A stretch of 64,000 bases of DNA. It comes from an uncultured Neisseriaceae bacterium (lineage in GTDB: Bacteria; Pseudomonadota; Gammaproteobacteria; Burkholderiales; Neisseriaceae). Each line of letters starts with the position of its first letter. Positions within the stretch are counted from its first letter, which is position 1. Made by a program: the position numbers and the translations under genes. The stretch lies in contig CAMLPN010000001.1 of assembly GCA_946481965.1 (NCBI GenBank), positions 56,480 to 120,479 of the forward strand, written 5' to 3'. Shown here one piece after another: positions 10,542 to 19,395 of the stretch. The notes under the pieces are model-generated. The model made no database searches. It saw only the letters and a program-made list of their open reading frames with translations, and was not told the DNA's origin.

Positions 10542-10584
10542 GGCTGCATACCATAACTTAATAATAAGTTAAGTGTATACAGCC
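10542..10584 (-). promoter_or_regulatory. Intercistronic hairpin between citF and citX
   Basis: Three nested pairings form an imperfect long stem: GGCTG/CAGCC (10542-10546/10580-10584), ATAC/GTAT, and TAACTTA/TAAGTTA (10554-10560/10565-10571). The loop is four bases. There is no T tract in the minus direction, so partial attenuation or mRNA end protection is more likely than full termination. Confidence 0.55.
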
Positions 10585-10603
10585 CGTATAATATCAATTG
10601 ATA

Positions 10604-12124
10604 TTAGTCTTGAACTTCACGTACTACATCAATGATTGAACCATCACGATAATGAACGATACCAACAATTTTATCTTTAAATTTGATTGGTTCTGGTTCT
10701 GTAGTTAAATCTATTGCACGCTGATAGAGCTCTTCGATAGTCAATACTGGCAGACCAGCATCTTTCAATCGTTTTGCTACTTCTGGACGGCTTGGATTAA
10801 CTGCGATACCGTGATCTGTTACCAATACGTCGATGCTTTCGCCCGGAGTAACAATGGTCGTAACTTTAGAAATTACGGTCGGAATACGGCTGCGAATCAA
10901 TGGTGCAACAATGATTGACAGGTTAGCGCCTGCGGCTGTATCACAGTGACCACCTGATGCTCCGCGCATTACACCATCTGAACCAGTCAGAACATTAACA
11001 TTAAAGTTAAGGTCAATTTCCAGTGCACTTAGAATAACGATATCTAAATGATCACAGGCAGCAGCCTTGGCAGCTGGATTGGCGTAATAGTTAGTGGAAA
11101 TTTCAAAATGATTCGGATTTTCACCCAAAGAAATACCTGCTGCATTATCAAAGCTTTGAGTATCCAACAATACTTTGATCAGACCTTTTTGATGAAGATC
11201 AACAATGCTTTGAGTAATACCACCTAAGGCGAAGCCAGCAGTGATATTTTTAGCCCGCATTTTGTCTTCCAAAAAGCGAGTACATGCTGTAGCAGCAGCA
11301 CCGGAACCAGTCTGAATAGAGAAGCCATCTTCAAAGTATCCAGAGTGTTCAATGACTTCAGCAGCGTAACGAGCGATCATGAGTTCACGCGGATTGCTGG
11401 TAATACGTACTGCACCAACGCTGATTTTAGTAGGATCACCCACCTGATCTACTTTAACAATGTAATCTACCTGATCCTGACGAATGCTGGCCGGATGATT
11501 TGGATAAGCAACAATATCTTCAGCCAGTAAAACTACTTTTTTGGCGTATTGTGCATCTACCATGGCGTAGCCAAGAGAACCACAGCGAGATTTGCCGGTT
11601 ACACTGTTAGCGTTACCAAATTCATCTGCTGTTGATACGGCTAAAAAGCTCACGTCTAGATTGATTACACCATCCTGAATGAGTTTAACGCGTCCGCCAT
11701 GAGAGTGAATGTGAACTGGATTATCCATCAAACCGTGTGAAATGGCATCAGCTAGTTTACCACGCATACCAGATGTATAAATCTGAGTGATTACGCCTGA
11801 TTTGATATATTCAATCAGTTTTTCATTACAAGACAGTAATGAGCTGGAAGCCAGAGTCAGGTTTTTGAAACCCATTTTGGCTAATATTCCAACGACCAGA
11901 TTGATAATTTTATCGCCTTCACGAAACGCATGATGAAAGCCGATGGTCATGCCATCTTTTAATCCAACTTTTTTAATGGCGTCTTCAATACTTTCACATA
12001 TTTTACGCTGATATTTAAGTTCTTTATCAGCCAAATAAGGCGTGGTTGTATTGGCACCGCTAAAAGCAGTCAGCCCAGAAATTTGCGGATATTGTTCTGC
12101 AATGGAATCGATTATTTTAGTCAT
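10604..12124 (-). CDS. citF: Citrate lyase alpha subunit (citrate:acetyl-ACP transferase)
   Basis: The alpha subunit swaps acetyl for citrate on the CitD carrier, making citryl-ACP and free acetate. Starting at MTKIIDSIAE gives 506 residues, the usual CitF length. A frame extending 28 residues further upstream would overlap citE and was rejected. Typical elements are the GFHHAFREGD segment, GSGAAATA, and the Gly-rich GASGGHCDTAAG near the C-terminal third, all characteristic of the CoA-transferase fold of CitF. It lies 13 bases after citE and before citX. Identification is firm. Confidence 0.96.
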   Translation of the reverse strand: MTKIIDSIAEQYPQISGLTAFSGANTTTPYLADKELKYQRKICESIEDAIKKVGLKDGMTIGFHHAFREGDKIINLVVGILAKMGFKNLTLASSSLLSCNEKLIEYIKSGVITQIYTSGMRGKLADAISHGLMDNPVHIHSHGGRVKLIQDGVINLDVSFLAVSTADEFGNANSVTGKSRCGSLGYAMVDAQYAKKVVLLAEDIVAYPNHPASIRQDQVDYIVKVDQVGDPTKISVGAVRITSNPRELMIARYAAEVIEHSGYFEDGFSIQTGSGAAATACTRFLEDKMRAKNITAGFALGGITQSIVDLHQKGLIKVLLDTQSFDNAAGISLGENPNHFEISTNYYANPAAKAAACDHLDIVILSALEIDLNFNVNVLTGSDGVMRGASGGHCDTAAGANLSIIVAPLIRSRIPTVISKVTTIVTPGESIDVLVTDHGIAVNPSRPEVAKRLKDAGLPVLTIEELYQRAIDLTTEPEPIKFKDKIVGIVHYRDGSIIDVVREVQD

Positions 12125-12137
12125 AGCTGCTCTGATA

Positions 12138-13019
12138 TTAATGTAAAAGATTATATTGGCTTGCCATTTCCAAAACCATTCTGGCTTGAGTGATGATAGG
12201 TGCATCAATCATTTTGCCATTTAAGGAAACAACACCCAGACCCTGCTGTTCAGCTTCTTCCGCTGCCTGAATAACAGCTTTGGCATTAGAGATTTCTTTA
12301 GCAGTAGGAGCATATACTTTATTTAATAATTCAATCTGACGCGGATTGATCAGGGATTTGCCATCAAAACCTAATTGTTTAGATTTAGTTGCTTCCTGAA
12401 TAAAGCCTTCGTCATTATTTACATCACCAAATACCACGTCGTAAGCCTGAATTTTAGCAACGCGGGCAGCATGTAATACCATGCAACGAGCATAAAATAA
12501 TTCAGTACCATCACCACGGGCACTGCGCATATCTACCAGATAGTCAAATGCAGCCAAAGCAATACCAACCATACGTGGGCTGGATTGAGCAATTGCCTGA
12601 GCATTCACTACCCCTTGGGCAGACTCAATGGCAGCAATAATTTTAGTAGACCCAACCGGGCGAACACCTGTTTGTTCAATTGATTCGATCAATTTTTCCA
12701 GTTCTTGGACATTTTCAGGTGTATGCGTCATTGGTAAACGAACCACATCAACACCTGCACGTACTACTGCTTCGACGTCATCTTTGAAAAAAGGTGTATC
12801 AATAGCATTGACACGCACTACTGTTTCAATGCCATAGCGTTTGTAAACCCCCATTTTTAAGGTTTGGGCAACGAGCAGACGAGCACTGTCTTTTTCAGAA
12901 ACTGCTACAGCATCTTCCAGATCAAACATAACTGAATCCGGACGGTAAACAAATGCAGTTGATAACATTGCTGCATTAGCGCCCGGTAAAAATAGCATAC
13001 TGCGACGAACTTTACTCAT
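12138..13019 (-). CDS. citE: Citrate lyase beta subunit (citryl-ACP lyase)
   Basis: CitE splits citryl-ACP into acetyl-ACP and oxaloacetate. Beginning at [13 protein letters not shown] the protein has 293 residues, standard for the family. The N-terminal [14 protein letters not shown], the metal and substrate region [14 protein letters not shown], the [10 protein letters not shown] strand and the late [12 protein letters not shown] are family hallmarks of the HpcH/HpaI aldolase fold. The start overlaps the citD stop by four bases (ATGA), which sets this Met over an upstream in-frame one and implies translational coupling. Oxaloacetate from this step must be processed by another enzyme; see the neighbouring FAH-family gene. 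Confidence 0.96.
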   Translation of the reverse strand: MSKVRRSMLFLPGANAAMLSTAFVYRPDSVMFDLEDAVAVSEKDSARLLVAQTLKMGVYKRYGIETVVRVNAIDTPFFKDDVEAVVRAGVDVVRLPMTHTPENVQELEKLIESIEQTGVRPVGSTKIIAAIESAQGVVNAQAIAQSSPRMVGIALAAFDYLVDMRSARGDGTELFYARCMVLHAARVAKIQAYDVVFGDVNNDEGFIQEATKSKQLGFDGKSLINPRQIELLNKVYAPTAKEISNAKAVIQAAEEAEQQGLGVVSLNGKMIDAPIITQARMVLEMASQYNLLH

Positions 13020-13306
13020 AATACTTGACTCCAGTTCAGGGTCGGATTTTCTAATGATCGTTGTACTGCACTCTGTACGCGGGCTTTGATAATACAATCT
13101 AATGCACCGCGATCTTCAATGATAAACAAACCATCAGATACGCCCAGATCCTGTAGCGTCTGATCTACAACATGTCTGATTTGATGGCCAAATTGTTTAT
13201 GTACATCGCTGTTAATAACAATTTCTAACCCTTGATTGGGTTCCACTTTAACCAGCAAATCGCTGGATTCAAGCGTTCCCGATAGGGCAGGTTTTTCAAT
13301 TTTCAT
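13016..13306 (-). CDS. citD: Citrate lyase acyl carrier protein (gamma subunit)
   Basis: This 96-residue carrier holds the dephospho-CoA-type prosthetic group. The attachment serine is Ser14 in the conserved GTLESSD segment at residues 10-16, exactly where the family has it. A good ribosome site (GAGGTAAACAA) precedes the ATG. The gene starts 25 bases after citC and overlaps citE by four bases. CitC acetylates the bound cofactor, CitX attaches it, and CitF and CitE act on it. Identification is firm. Confidence 0.95.
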   Translation of the reverse strand: MKIEKPALSGTLESSDLLVKVEPNQGLEIVINSDVHKQFGHQIRHVVDQTLQDLGVSDGLFIIEDRGALDCIIKARVQSAVQRSLENPTLNWSQVL

Positions 13307-13331
13307 TTGTTTACCTCATATTAAAGGCTTG

Positions 13332-14366
13332 TTAAGAAATGCTGAAATCATTATTTTTAAGGTACGACCAGGTAGTAGGTGGTACCAGATTTTCAATTGC
13401 TGCATAATTTTTTTCTGCTAAGAGTTTTCGCACTCTTGAAGCAGAAACAGCGTCCCCATCAATAACTAAACGTTCTAATTCGTGTACTGCAATAGGTGGA
13501 GTATTTGACGCAACTGGATTTTCTAACCAATTATGCATAGCCTGATTGTAGGCAGATGTGATCACGCTATAAGGTTCAGTGCCCACAAAACGCTGAGTAA
13601 TATTTAAGGTCGGTGCAAGATAGTTGCGGAACATCAATAAATCTACAGCCAGATAAGCTTGTTCGATTTGCTGGGCTGATTTTAAGAAATAAGTAGGGAA
13701 AGTTGCCCGTGATATTATATATTCAGAACCCAAAATTACCGATACGCGCGATAAATGCTGCACACCCTGACGCACTAAATCATAACGAACTTTTGTCGCA
13801 AATAAGGAAGCATCTTCGCTGACAACAAAAATATACAGCCATGGAACTTGTTTTAATGCCTGTTCAACAAGATAAAGGTGACCACGGGTGAACGGATTGG
13901 CATTCATAACAATAGCACCAGCTTCGTTATGCTGTTTCAGCTTAGATAACTGCTCGCAATAACGTTTGATACCCACAGGTGTATTTTCCATAAATACTAA
14001 TGTATCTGGAATGGTGACCAATGGATAAAAACCACATTGACGAAAGAGAATTTCGTTATGTGGTTTCGTGTAAAGAAAGAGCTTGTTGTATCCTTGATTT
14101 GCGGCAAATTTTTGAATGCGTTCGCTTAATTTAAGTGAAAGCTGACAGCCTTGATAGGCTGGCAGCATCGCTACACATTTAATTACATTGTGATCTAATC
14201 CTGCACAGGCTATAAGCTGATCATTATGCCGACCAACTAATAGTGTTTGAATTTGTTTATCATATTCCAGATCAACCTGTGCTAATAGTTTTCTGGCTTC
14301 AGCAATAATTTCTGGTCTTTTTTCAGGATTGATAAATTCAAAAACAATTTCTGTGTCAGCGAACAT
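13332..14366 (-). CDS. citC: [Citrate (pro-3S)-lyase] ligase
   Basis: CitC activates citrate lyase by ATP-dependent acetylation of the CitD prosthetic group. The 344-residue protein has an N-terminal acetyltransferase-like (GNAT) part (about residues 1-130). A nucleotidyltransferase domain follows with the signature NANPFTRGHLYLVEQA (NPFTxGH, about 155-170) and a C-terminal SASRVRKLL element, the ISSTxVR-type nucleotide motif. It starts five bases after the FAH-family gene stop, so the two are almost certainly cotranscribed. Length and order (citC-citD-citE-citF) match canonical citrate lyase clusters. Confidence 0.95.
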   Translation of the reverse strand: MFADTEIVFEFINPEKRPEIIAEARKLLAQVDLEYDKQIQTLLVGRHNDQLIACAGLDHNVIKCVAMLPAYQGCQLSLKLSERIQKFAANQGYNKLFLYTKPHNEILFRQCGFYPLVTIPDTLVFMENTPVGIKRYCEQLSKLKQHNEAGAIVMNANPFTRGHLYLVEQALKQVPWLYIFVVSEDASLFATKVRYDLVRQGVQHLSRVSVILGSEYIISRATFPTYFLKSAQQIEQAYLAVDLLMFRNYLAPTLNITQRFVGTEPYSVITSAYNQAMHNWLENPVASNTPPIAVHELERLVIDGDAVSASRVRKLLAEKNYAAIENLVPPTTWSYLKNNDFSIS

Positions 14367-14371
14367 ATTGA

Positions 14372-15208
14372 TTACTCGTTGGCAATAGTATTAGTTAAAT
14401 GACCAATGTTATCTATAATAACTTCAAGCTTATCACCAGCTTGCAAAAAGAGCGGCGGATTACGTTTTTTGCCCACACCGCCCGGCGAGCCAGTAATAAT
14501 GACATCACCAGGAGCCAGTGGCGTGAAAGTACTGATGTATTCAATTATATTGGGTACTTTATACACCATATTGCCCAAAAAATCATGCTGAACGCGTTGA
14601 TTATTTAAAATAGTTTGAATAGTCAATCCATCCAGATCGGGTACTTCATCAATTGTGGTCAGACAAGGACCAAAAGCACCGGTTTTAAGCCAGTTTTTCC
14701 CAGCAGTAAACCATTCGTATTGCCAGTCCCGAACGGAACCATCCATATAGCAGCTATAACCGGCAATATAATGAAAAGCATCATCTGCCTTAACACGATA
14801 ACAGGGTTTACCGATGATAATGGCCAGTTCACCTTCGTAATCGAATTGATTCGTATAGGCTGGTTTAATAACGTTCTGCAGATGACCTATCTGAGAGTCA
14901 CTGAAACGGGTAAATAAAGTCATAGCATTTTCTGTGGCAGAAAATTCTTTCCTTTTCTCCTTATAATTCATGCCAACGCATAGAATCTTATTCGGATTGG
15001 GAATGACAGGTAAAAACTCAATTAAGTCAAAAGAAATTAATGAATCTGCTTGTATTTGACTAACGCGAGCTAGTGCAGCTGAATCGTTAAGCAGAGATTT
15101 TAAATCTGGATATTTATTACCAAAACGCGCGCTGAGGTCAATGATACCTTCCTCAAGCATAACACCGTAACCAGGTTTACCAGCAAACAGGTAACTGGCT
15201 AATTTCAT
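14372..15208 (-). CDS. FAH-family protein in the citrate lyase operon, candidate oxaloacetate decarboxylase or tautomerase
   Basis: The 278-residue protein has the fumarylacetoacetate-hydrolase fold signatures: CVGMNY (78-82), DYEGELA with apparent metal ligands Glu125 and Glu127, YMDGSVRDWQ with Asp156 and Gln163, and TGSPGGVG (239-246). Characterised FAH-fold enzymes include acylpyruvases, human FAHD1 and a corynebacterial oxaloacetate decarboxylase (recalled, not searched). The usual NY-x2-H-x2-E lid motif reads NYKEKRKE here, so the His is Lys85 and Glu88 is kept. It has a strong AGGAG site and lies between the citrate transporter and citC. No oad genes are in the window. Decarboxylation or tautomerisation of oxaloacetate from citrate lyase is my inference. 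Confidence 0.85.
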   Translation of the reverse strand: MKLASYLFAGKPGYGVMLEEGIIDLSARFGNKYPDLKSLLNDSAALARVSQIQADSLISFDLIEFLPVIPNPNKILCVGMNYKEKRKEFSATENAMTLFTRFSDSQIGHLQNVIKPAYTNQFDYEGELAIIIGKPCYRVKADDAFHYIAGYSCYMDGSVRDWQYEWFTAGKNWLKTGAFGPCLTTIDEVPDLDGLTIQTILNNQRVQHDFLGNMVYKVPNIIEYISTFTPLAPGDVIITGSPGGVGKKRNPPLFLQAGDKLEVIIDNIGHLTNTIANE

Positions 15209-15247
15209 ACGTACTCCTAGATAGATATAATTTATATCATCTTTCCA

Positions 15248-15281
15248 TAACCTATTCCTTATGAAGTTAAGGAATAGGTTA
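15248..15281 (-). promoter_or_regulatory. 14-bp perfect inverted repeat between transporter and FAH gene
   Basis: TAACCTATTCCTTA (15248-15261) and TAAGGAATAGGTTA (15268-15281) are perfectly complementary around a 6-base loop. It occupies the 107-base gap between the citrate transporter and the FAH-family gene. No T run follows in the direction of transcription. A role in setting different mRNA levels for transporter and enzymes, or a dyad operator, are both possible. Confidence 0.65.
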
Positions 15282-15315
15282 ATTTTACTCTTAATTTGAT
15301 GAGTAGATCAGTCAG

Positions 15316-16689
15316 TTAAGAGAGTGGATTGATATAAGACAAAAAATTTCCTAATATTAATAAAGACAGCGATACATTGATTGCACCACCAATACGGGTA
15401 GCAATCTGAGCAAATGGCATTAACTCCATACGCTCAGCAGCAGTCAGAATGGCTACATCACCAGTTCCGCCTTGACCGCTTTGGCAACAAGAAATAACAG
15501 CAGTATCAATTGGGTACATGCCCATTTTCTTGCTGACAAAGAAACCTGTTGTCACCAGAGATATCACAGTTGATAAGATAACGATGATATTAATAAGCGT
15601 GAATGCATCAACGATTCTTTGCCATGGTGTAATGGCTACGCCAACAGCAAAAAGAATTGGATAGGTTACCGAAGTTTGGAAGAATTTATAAACAACTTGT
15701 GAGCCACTCAATACTTTAGGAGATACTGCGGAAGTCAGTTTGACTAAAATTGCTGCAAACAACATACCAATGGGGGCAGGTAAACCAATCAATTTGTGTA
15801 ATATCATACCCACCATATACAACATCGTAGCGAGTAAAACACCGCTGGCAAAGGTTGTCACGTCATTAGTAGACTCAATTTTGGCATGTAAAGATAGACT
15901 ATCTTCTTCACCTGAAGGTAATATTTTTCCATTACCGGTTAGATGTGGATATTTTTTTCCAAGACGATTAAGTACGCCTGCACAGAGAATACCCGTTAAA
16001 CCACCTAGCATCACAATAGGCAATACTTGACCTAGTGCATCACCTTGCTGAATACCCAGTATTGAAGCATAACCCATTGATAGTGGAATTGCGCCTTCAC
16101 CCACACCACCGGCCATAATAGGCAATACTAAGAAAAAGAAAGTGTGAGATGGAGATAAACCCAATAAGGTACCAACAATCACACCGGTTATCATGCCAAC
16201 AATTTCACCACATAACATGGGTCCAAATATTTTTAAAAAGCCCTTTATCAAAGTAGAGCGATCCATACTCATAATACTGCCGACAATAATGCAGCATATA
16301 TATAGATAAAGAATATGCGTACTTTTATAAAACGTAGTGGTTGCGGTTACAATTGGTTCTGGTAGAAGTTTGTAATGTACCAATGCAGAAGGAATGAATG
16401 TAGCACAAATAGCTGCGGCGCCCATTTTCCCCAGAATGGGAATACGTTTGCCAAATTCACCACAAAGAAAACCGAAAAAGGCGCAAGTAACCACCATTAC
16501 CACAATATCCGAAGGTAATTTGTCGGTCAGGAAAACCTCAATAAATATCAGTAATCCGGCAAATATAAAAAAGGGTAGAGGGATAATACCGATTTTGTAA
16601 TTATCCAGTATGCGCCACCAGCCGGTGGGCCAGAAACTGGTATTTTGCTCAAGAACAGGTTTATCTGAAGTTTTGTTGGATGGATCCAT
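15316..16689 (-). CDS. Citrate/2-hydroxycarboxylate transporter (2HCT family, CitS/CimH type)
   Basis: This is a 457-residue inner-membrane secondary transporter with about 11 hydrophobic segments. The two cytoplasmic-loop signatures of the 2HCT family are present: AGGVGEGAIPLS in the N-terminal half and CQSGQGGTGDVAIL in the C-terminal half. The Arg in ATRIGGA near the end corresponds to the carboxylate-binding Arg of CitS (family knowledge). The start is the ATG after GGGAGAA. A longer frame adds 12 residues that overlap this ribosome site. Position just upstream of the lyase genes makes citrate the likely substrate, but malate- and lactate-using members of the family exist, so specificity is inferred. 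Confidence 0.92.
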   Translation of the reverse strand: MDPSNKTSDKPVLEQNTSFWPTGWWRILDNYKIGIIPLPFFIFAGLLIFIEVFLTDKLPSDIVVMVVTCAFFGFLCGEFGKRIPILGKMGAAAICATFIPSALVHYKLLPEPIVTATTTFYKSTHILYLYICCIIVGSIMSMDRSTLIKGFLKIFGPMLCGEIVGMITGVIVGTLLGLSPSHTFFFLVLPIMAGGVGEGAIPLSMGYASILGIQQGDALGQVLPIVMLGGLTGILCAGVLNRLGKKYPHLTGNGKILPSGEEDSLSLHAKIESTNDVTTFASGVLLATMLYMVGMILHKLIGLPAPIGMLFAAILVKLTSAVSPKVLSGSQVVYKFFQTSVTYPILFAVGVAITPWQRIVDAFTLINIIVILSTVISLVTTGFFVSKKMGMYPIDTAVISCCQSGQGGTGDVAILTAAERMELMPFAQIATRIGGAINVSLSLLILGNFLSYINPLS

Positions 16690-17150
16690 AATACTTTTCT
16701 CCCGTTTAATAAAAAAATTAAACAAAATTGAAAAAGTTAACTACATGATTAACCAAAGCACAGTTAGCCGGCCGTGCTGACGATACAAAGGTTGTCAGGC
16801 AGCAAGAAAAACACTTATTTTTTAAAGCTATGAATGTTCCCAATTGAAAACGGCGAATTCTAACACTGCAATTCGTCACAATTTGTTCAAATTAGTCACT
16901 TAAATAAGTTTTAACGAAAAAAAATTTCAATATGACAAGGTATTTCTCTATTCTCATTGCAGCTATGTCTTGGATTTTAAAATAATATGATATTTAAATA
17001 ATTTAAATTATACAAAATATGAAAATTAAAATGCATAAATGTAAGATTATTTAATTATCTGATAAAACAATAAATTTTATTATTATATAAATTAACTGAT
17101 AATAAGATTTCTTTCAATCAAATTTACTTTTAAATTTTAAAAAAGGATAT
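16690..17150. other. Spacer between citG and the citrate transporter, probable cit operon promoter
   Basis: There is no gene in this 461-base stretch. It separates citG from the transporter and is the likely site of the promoter for the transporter-FAH-citCDEFX run. A GC-rich palindromic core (CGGCCG) lies near 16770. I could not assign a sigma-54 site or a CitB-type operator by eye. Confidence 0.4.
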
Positions 17151-18059
17151 TTAATCGGGGAAATGAGCTAAAAACCACGTGACAGCAATTAAATCTGCAC
17201 TACCGCCAGGGCTCAATCTTTTACTATTCATTACTTGATCAAAAATAATTAATTCTTCTATACCATTAGGTGTCAGTACACCACCTTTTTGTAATAGTAA
17301 TTTGCTTTGATTTTGTACCCAGCTTAATCCTTCTAGTCCTCCTCGATGAACAATATTGGTGTCAGGATTATATGCCATTAGCATTAATAAAGTTTGTAAT
17401 AAACTTTTGGTTTCTGTATGTCCTTGAGAAAGATTTTGCCGATAACAAGGTAAAGCTTTTTCACGAACTATGCGATAACCACTTTCTGCCTCTCCACGAG
17501 CTCCTGTCAGCTGAAATTGGTTGAACAATCTTTCTCCTGCAGTGGCGGCTTTGTTGTTATGAAGATCCTGTGCCACTAACCCCTGACATAAAGCAGCAAC
17601 AATGTTGGTAATTGAAGTCACTGATATTATTTTTGTTTGTTTTTCCAGTCTTCCAATAGCAGCCAGTAGCAATAAAAATGCAAAAATAGCACCTTTATGA
17701 GTATTGATTCCTTGGGTAGCCTGAAACATTTTTTGTTCTGCAGCTTGTCCGATTAAACGCAGTTCGGCAAAGAATGGTTTATCAGACAGGTTATGATGAT
17801 TCTGACCAAATTGATAACTATGCTGAAAAAAAGGCGTGATAGCCTCAATACTGGCTAAAAATGTGTTGATATCCATATCCTGATGAGCGCCAGTATTGGC
17901 CTGATCAACTAAACCGGGCTTTGGAGTAAGATATATTTCTGTTAATAATGCTTGTTGTGCTAGTTTAGGGATTGGAAGAATTTGCGATTGTGATGCAGAA
18001 GAATAATTGTGCAAAGAAGTTGTCATTTTATCAATATTGGCCACTTGAGTAGTGTGCAT
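17151..18059 (-). CDS. citG: Triphosphoribosyl-dephospho-CoA synthase
   Basis: CitG condenses ATP and dephospho-CoA into the citrate lyase prosthetic-group precursor that CitX then attaches. The 302-residue protein shows the family core: TPKPGLVDQANTGAHQDMD (about residues 45-63), GINTHKGAIFAF mid-protein, and a late HRGGLEGL. The N-terminus is about 15-20 residues longer than needed. A second Met at residue 12 is an alternative start, and neither has a strong ribosome site. It is 461 bases upstream of the transporter, so it may have its own promoter. CitG, CitX and CitC together show that the whole activation path is encoded here. Confidence 0.92.
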   Translation of the reverse strand: MHTTQVANIDKMTTSLHNYSSASQSQILPIPKLAQQALLTEIYLTPKPGLVDQANTGAHQDMDINTFLASIEAITPFFQHSYQFGQNHHNLSDKPFFAELRLIGQAAEQKMFQATQGINTHKGAIFAFLLLLAAIGRLEKQTKIISVTSITNIVAALCQGLVAQDLHNNKAATAGERLFNQFQLTGARGEAESGYRIVREKALPCYRQNLSQGHTETKSLLQTLLMLMAYNPDTNIVHRGGLEGLSWVQNQSKLLLQKGGVLTPNGIEELIIFDQVMNSKRLSPGGSADLIAVTWFLAHFPD

Positions 18060-18502
18060 TATAAAATAAAATACTTAGCTCAGCTGAATATGCATTCTGT
18101 ACCTACATGAAAAATTCTAAATAATTTCTATAAAACATTTTTGTTAAATTATTTTTTTTATCGAATTTGTTGAATACTGTACAAAATGTATTTCCAAATT
18201 ACACAAGAGTTTCGTTACTACCGGCATCAATGACATTAACTAAAGTCTTTCTAATCAGAAGCTATCATTAATATTATTTTTATTTGATATGTATCCTCAG
18301 TTTGTATTTTGATGAGTTAAAAATAGAAGTACTTACGCTGGTCGTTCCGTATCGCCTTTTATTAATGATTTGAGCGACAACACTGCATTGGAATTAATCA
18401 CACATGAAAAAGTCGTCACATGCACAATAACAAAGAAGATAGTCCTGCATTTGAGCAAATTTAATATATGTAACAGATGATTATCCAAGACATACAGGTA
18501 CA
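18060..18502. other. Spacer between citG and the LprI-like gene
   Basis: No supportable gene, RNA or clear hairpin was found. It would hold the citG promoter at its left end. The part nearest the LprI-like gene (about 18330-18440) is less AT-rich than the rest. Confidence 0.45.
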
Positions 18503-18904
18503 TTAATGGGCATTAGCGGACGAAATCGGGCAGCTTAGGTCACCATCTTCACACTTTAGTAGAACAGAAAAAAACGCTTCCCGCTCGTTGGTTTTATCTG
18601 TCAAACATAGATTGTGTATCATGGGTCGAACGCTTCCAAGTTCGTTACGGGAACTAAGTAGTTCACAATCAGCATCTCTCGATACCATCCATGCCTGCTG
18701 GGCTTTTTTCAGCAGCTCACGTTGCGGTGATTCTGCCCGTTTCAGTACCGCCTGATATGTCTTGTTCAACTTCTGATCCGCTACAGCATACTGATTCGCG
18801 GTGCATTGATTCATTGCCATCTGGGGACCGGCATTACCGCAATCGTCGGCCAGTGCCAAGTCACTCATTATCAGAGTAATCATTGCCAGTAAAATGCATC
18901 TCAT
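18503..18904 (-). CDS. Secreted LprI-like protein (DUF1311 type)
   Basis: The 133-residue protein starts with a signal peptide (cleavage expected after LALA, about residue 19). The mature part begins DDCGNAGPQMAMNQCTA and continues with a conserved AD-x2-LN-x2-Y helix and later cysteines. This is the N-terminal-domain pattern of LprI, a family including a mycobacterial lysozyme inhibitor (family knowledge). A periplasmic or surface role against lysozyme would suit a gut symbiont, but many members are uncharacterised. Base composition is visibly richer in GC than neighbouring spacers and genes, and it stands alone between two large spacers, which may mean acquisition. Confidence 0.75.
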   Translation of the reverse strand: MRCILLAMITLIMSDLALADDCGNAGPQMAMNQCTANQYAVADQKLNKTYQAVLKRAESPQRELLKKAQQAWMVSRDADCELLSSRNELGSVRPMIHNLCLTDKTNEREAFFSVLLKCEDGDLSCPISSANAH

Positions 18905-19395
18905 TCTTTATACTCCCTTAAAACATGTCATAATATAATATAAACGGTGGTATAGATAAAAGCGTTGTTAATGCTGTGCATCCATCATTTTTTTGACAAC
19001 CAGTATTAACTTTTCTAAATTACCCCGTTGTCGACGGTGTTAATAAACATAATTAAATTTCCGGCACTAATTTAGTGTTAATAATACATATAAGCGCTGC
19101 CAGTAGAGGAAAATATCTTTCGGCTGAAACTTTTAAAACATTAGCTGTGCCAGTATTTATCAAGCTGCTGCAATTGCCAACAAAGTAAGTCAGTATTATG
19201 GAAGATATAATTTTAATGCTCAGTTGTATTTAATTGAAATAAAATATAATATTGGCATATTTATTGATTTACTTATAAAATCAAAATATCAATTCAGTAA
19301 CAATGATTTATTCCCAACAATAATTTGATTCATGTAACAGCAATTAATTTGTGTATTAATTGCTGGAGTAAACAAAGAAATTTAGAAAAAAAAGC
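18905..19395. other. Spacer with a possible short coding relic
   Basis: There is no full gene. A forward frame at 19075-19188 (GTG start, 37 residues) has a protein-like composition (SAASRGKYLSAETF) but no ribosome site, and is most likely a gene relic. A promoter-like pair TTGACA, 17 bases, TAAATT occurs near 18990-19020 on the plus strand. Confidence 0.35.

Noticed and set aside
10604..12208. 28-residue N-terminal extension of CitF
   Set aside because: It would overlap citE; starting at MTKIIDS gives the standard 506-residue CitF.
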